Shown one piece after another: positions 4,640 through 5,622 of a stretch of DNA of 5,622 bases; position 1 is the stretch's first letter, and every line of letters begins with the position of its first letter. The notes under the pieces are model-generated. The model was not told the origin of the DNA. It ran no database searches and worked only from the letters and a program-made list of their open reading frames with translations. This stretch comes from Chitinophaga pinensis. GTDB lineage: Bacteria; Bacteroidota; Bacteroidia; Flavobacteriales_D; Crocinitomicaceae. The stretch lies in contig CAMBRH010000235.1 in assembly GCA_945870115.1 (NCBI GenBank), positions 1 to 5,622 of the forward strand. The letters are read 5' to 3'. The translations under genes were made by a program, and so were the position numbers.

Positions 4640-5622
4640 ATGAAAACAGGTCAAATTAACGTTCAAACGGAAAATATTTTTCCGATCATCAAAAAATTCT
4701 TATACTCAGATCATGAAATCTTTTTGAGAGAATTGGTTTCTAATGCTGTTGATGCTTCACAAAAAATGAAAGTTCTTTCTAAATTGGGAGAATTTAAAGG
4801 TGAAGTTGGAGATTTAAAAGTGGAAGTACTTTTAGATAAAGAAGCTAAAACACTTACAATTCGCGATAACGGAATCGGAATGACAAGCGATGAAATTGAT
4901 AAATACATCAATCAAATTGCTTTTTCTGGAGCTGAAGAATTTGTAAAACAATACGAAGGAAAAGACGGTGCAGAAAGCATCATCGGACATTTTGGTTTAG
5001 GATTTTACTCAGCTTTTATGGTTGCAGAAAAAGTTCAAATTCAAACCTTATCAAGACATGAAGGATCTCAAGCTGTTCAATGGGAAAGTAATGGGACAAC
5101 TGAATACACGATTTCAGAAATTGAAAAAACTGGTCGTGGAACAGATATTATTCTTTACATTACAGAAGAATCAGCTGAGTTTTTAGAAAAAAACCGCATT
5201 CAAGGAATTTTAGATAAATATTGTAAATTCTTACCAATTCCAGTTGTTTTTGGAACAAAAGTAGAATACATAGATTCTCCAGAAGGTGAAAAAGACGAGG
5301 ATGGAAAAGTTAAACGTGTTTCGATCGATGTTGAAAATCAAGTAAATAACGTTGCTCCAGCTTGGACAAAAGCTCCAATCGATTTGAAAGACGAAGATTA
5401 CAAATCATTTTACCGTGAATTGTATCCAATGACTTTTGATGATCCATTGTTTCACATTCACTTAAATGTAGATTATCCATTTAACTTAACTGGGATTTTA
5501 TATTTCCCAAAAATCAAGGAAAATGTAGAAGTTCAAAAAAATAAAATCAATTTATACAGTAATCAAGTTTTCATCACGGATAGCGTTGCTGAAATCGTTC
5601 CTGAATTTTTGACTTTACTTCA
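4640..5622 (+). CDS. htpG: Chaperone HtpG (bacterial Hsp90), N-terminal half (cut by window edge)
   Basis: An open frame of 327 complete codons reaches the right edge; full HtpG is about 600-630 residues, so roughly half is present. HtpG is a cytoplasmic, ATP-driven dimeric chaperone. Residues 1 to about 210 are the GHKL ATPase domain: catalytic Glu31 and Mg-binding Asn35 in ELVSNAVDA, DNGIGM at 76-81 with the adenine-contacting Asp76, and the lid/G2 sequence GHFGLGFYSAFMV at 116-128. After a short charged linker (about 212-226) the middle domain begins, recognisable by FYRELYPMTFDDPLFHIHLN and NLTGILYFPK. The Hsp90 signature usually written LYVRRVFI reads LYSNQVFI here (305-312), a form I associate with Bacteroidota HtpG. 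The ATG at 4640 is chosen because MKTGQINVQTEN aligns with the usual HtpG N-terminus. It is divergent from the kinase operon and codon use is less AT-extreme, in keeping with a well-expressed gene. Confidence 0.97.
   Translation, partial: MKTGQINVQTENIFPIIKKFLYSDHEIFLRELVSNAVDASQKMKVLSKLGEFKGEVGDLKVEVLLDKEAKTLTIRDNGIGMTSDEIDKYINQIAFSGAEEFVKQYEGKDGAESIIGHFGLGFYSAFMVAEKVQIQTLSRHEGSQAVQWESNGTTEYTISEIEKTGRGTDIILYITEESAEFLEKNRIQGILDKYCKFLPIPVVFGTKVEYIDSPEGEKDEDGKVKRVSIDVENQVNNVAPAWTKAPIDLKDEDYKSFYRELYPMTFDDPLFHIHLNVDYPFNLTGILYFPKIKENVEVQKNKINLYSNQVFITDSVAEIVPEFLTLL

Overview
The window comes from an AT-rich member of the Bacteroidota, most likely a flavobacterium. Three things point there. Two promoters match the TTG / TAnnTTTG pattern of that phylum's primary sigma factor closely, and two more match it weakly. 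Start codons are preceded by A-rich DNA with no Shine-Dalgarno sequence. The proteins are typical of the group: a histidine kinase with a periplasmic TPR sensor, a NarL-type regulator, a 'CATxFxG' lipoprotein and a Bacteroidota-type HtpG. No mobile element, CRISPR array, tRNA or rRNA is visible.

Layout: (1) 1-616, minus: the N-terminal 205 residues of an exported TPR protein that runs off the left edge. (2) 617-864: its upstream region, with overlapping inverted repeats, then a terminator serving the next gene. (3) 865-1362, minus: a small lipoprotein with its own promoter. (4) 1450-2076 and 2111-4312, minus: a two-component operon, kinase first and response regulator second, 34 bases apart. 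(5) 4313-4639: a divergent intergenic region with the kinase promoter, a 14-bp-arm inverted repeat over that promoter, a compositionally distinct segment able to form hairpins, and a probable htpG promoter. (6) 4640-5622, plus: the first 327 residues of HtpG (bacterial Hsp90), cut by the right edge.

How the parts fit: the kinase should sense something outside the inner membrane through about ten TPR units, autophosphorylate on His538 and pass phosphate to Asp55 of the regulator, which binds DNA through a C-terminal LuxR-type helix-turn-helix. The signal and targets are unknown. The best sequence-based guess is that the regulator acts on the dyad at the kinase promoter and possibly on the lipoprotein promoter, which carries a 10-of-11 match to the dyad half-site. 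The truncated TPR protein at the left shares the kinase's 40-residue TPR spacing and may be a second sensor or adaptor. HtpG is probably an unrelated housekeeping neighbour.

No clearly new system is proven here. The points most worth following are the shared half-site, the mutually exclusive hairpins upstream of htpG and of the left TPR gene, and the kinase's lack of the usual HisKA_3 phosphatase glutamine.
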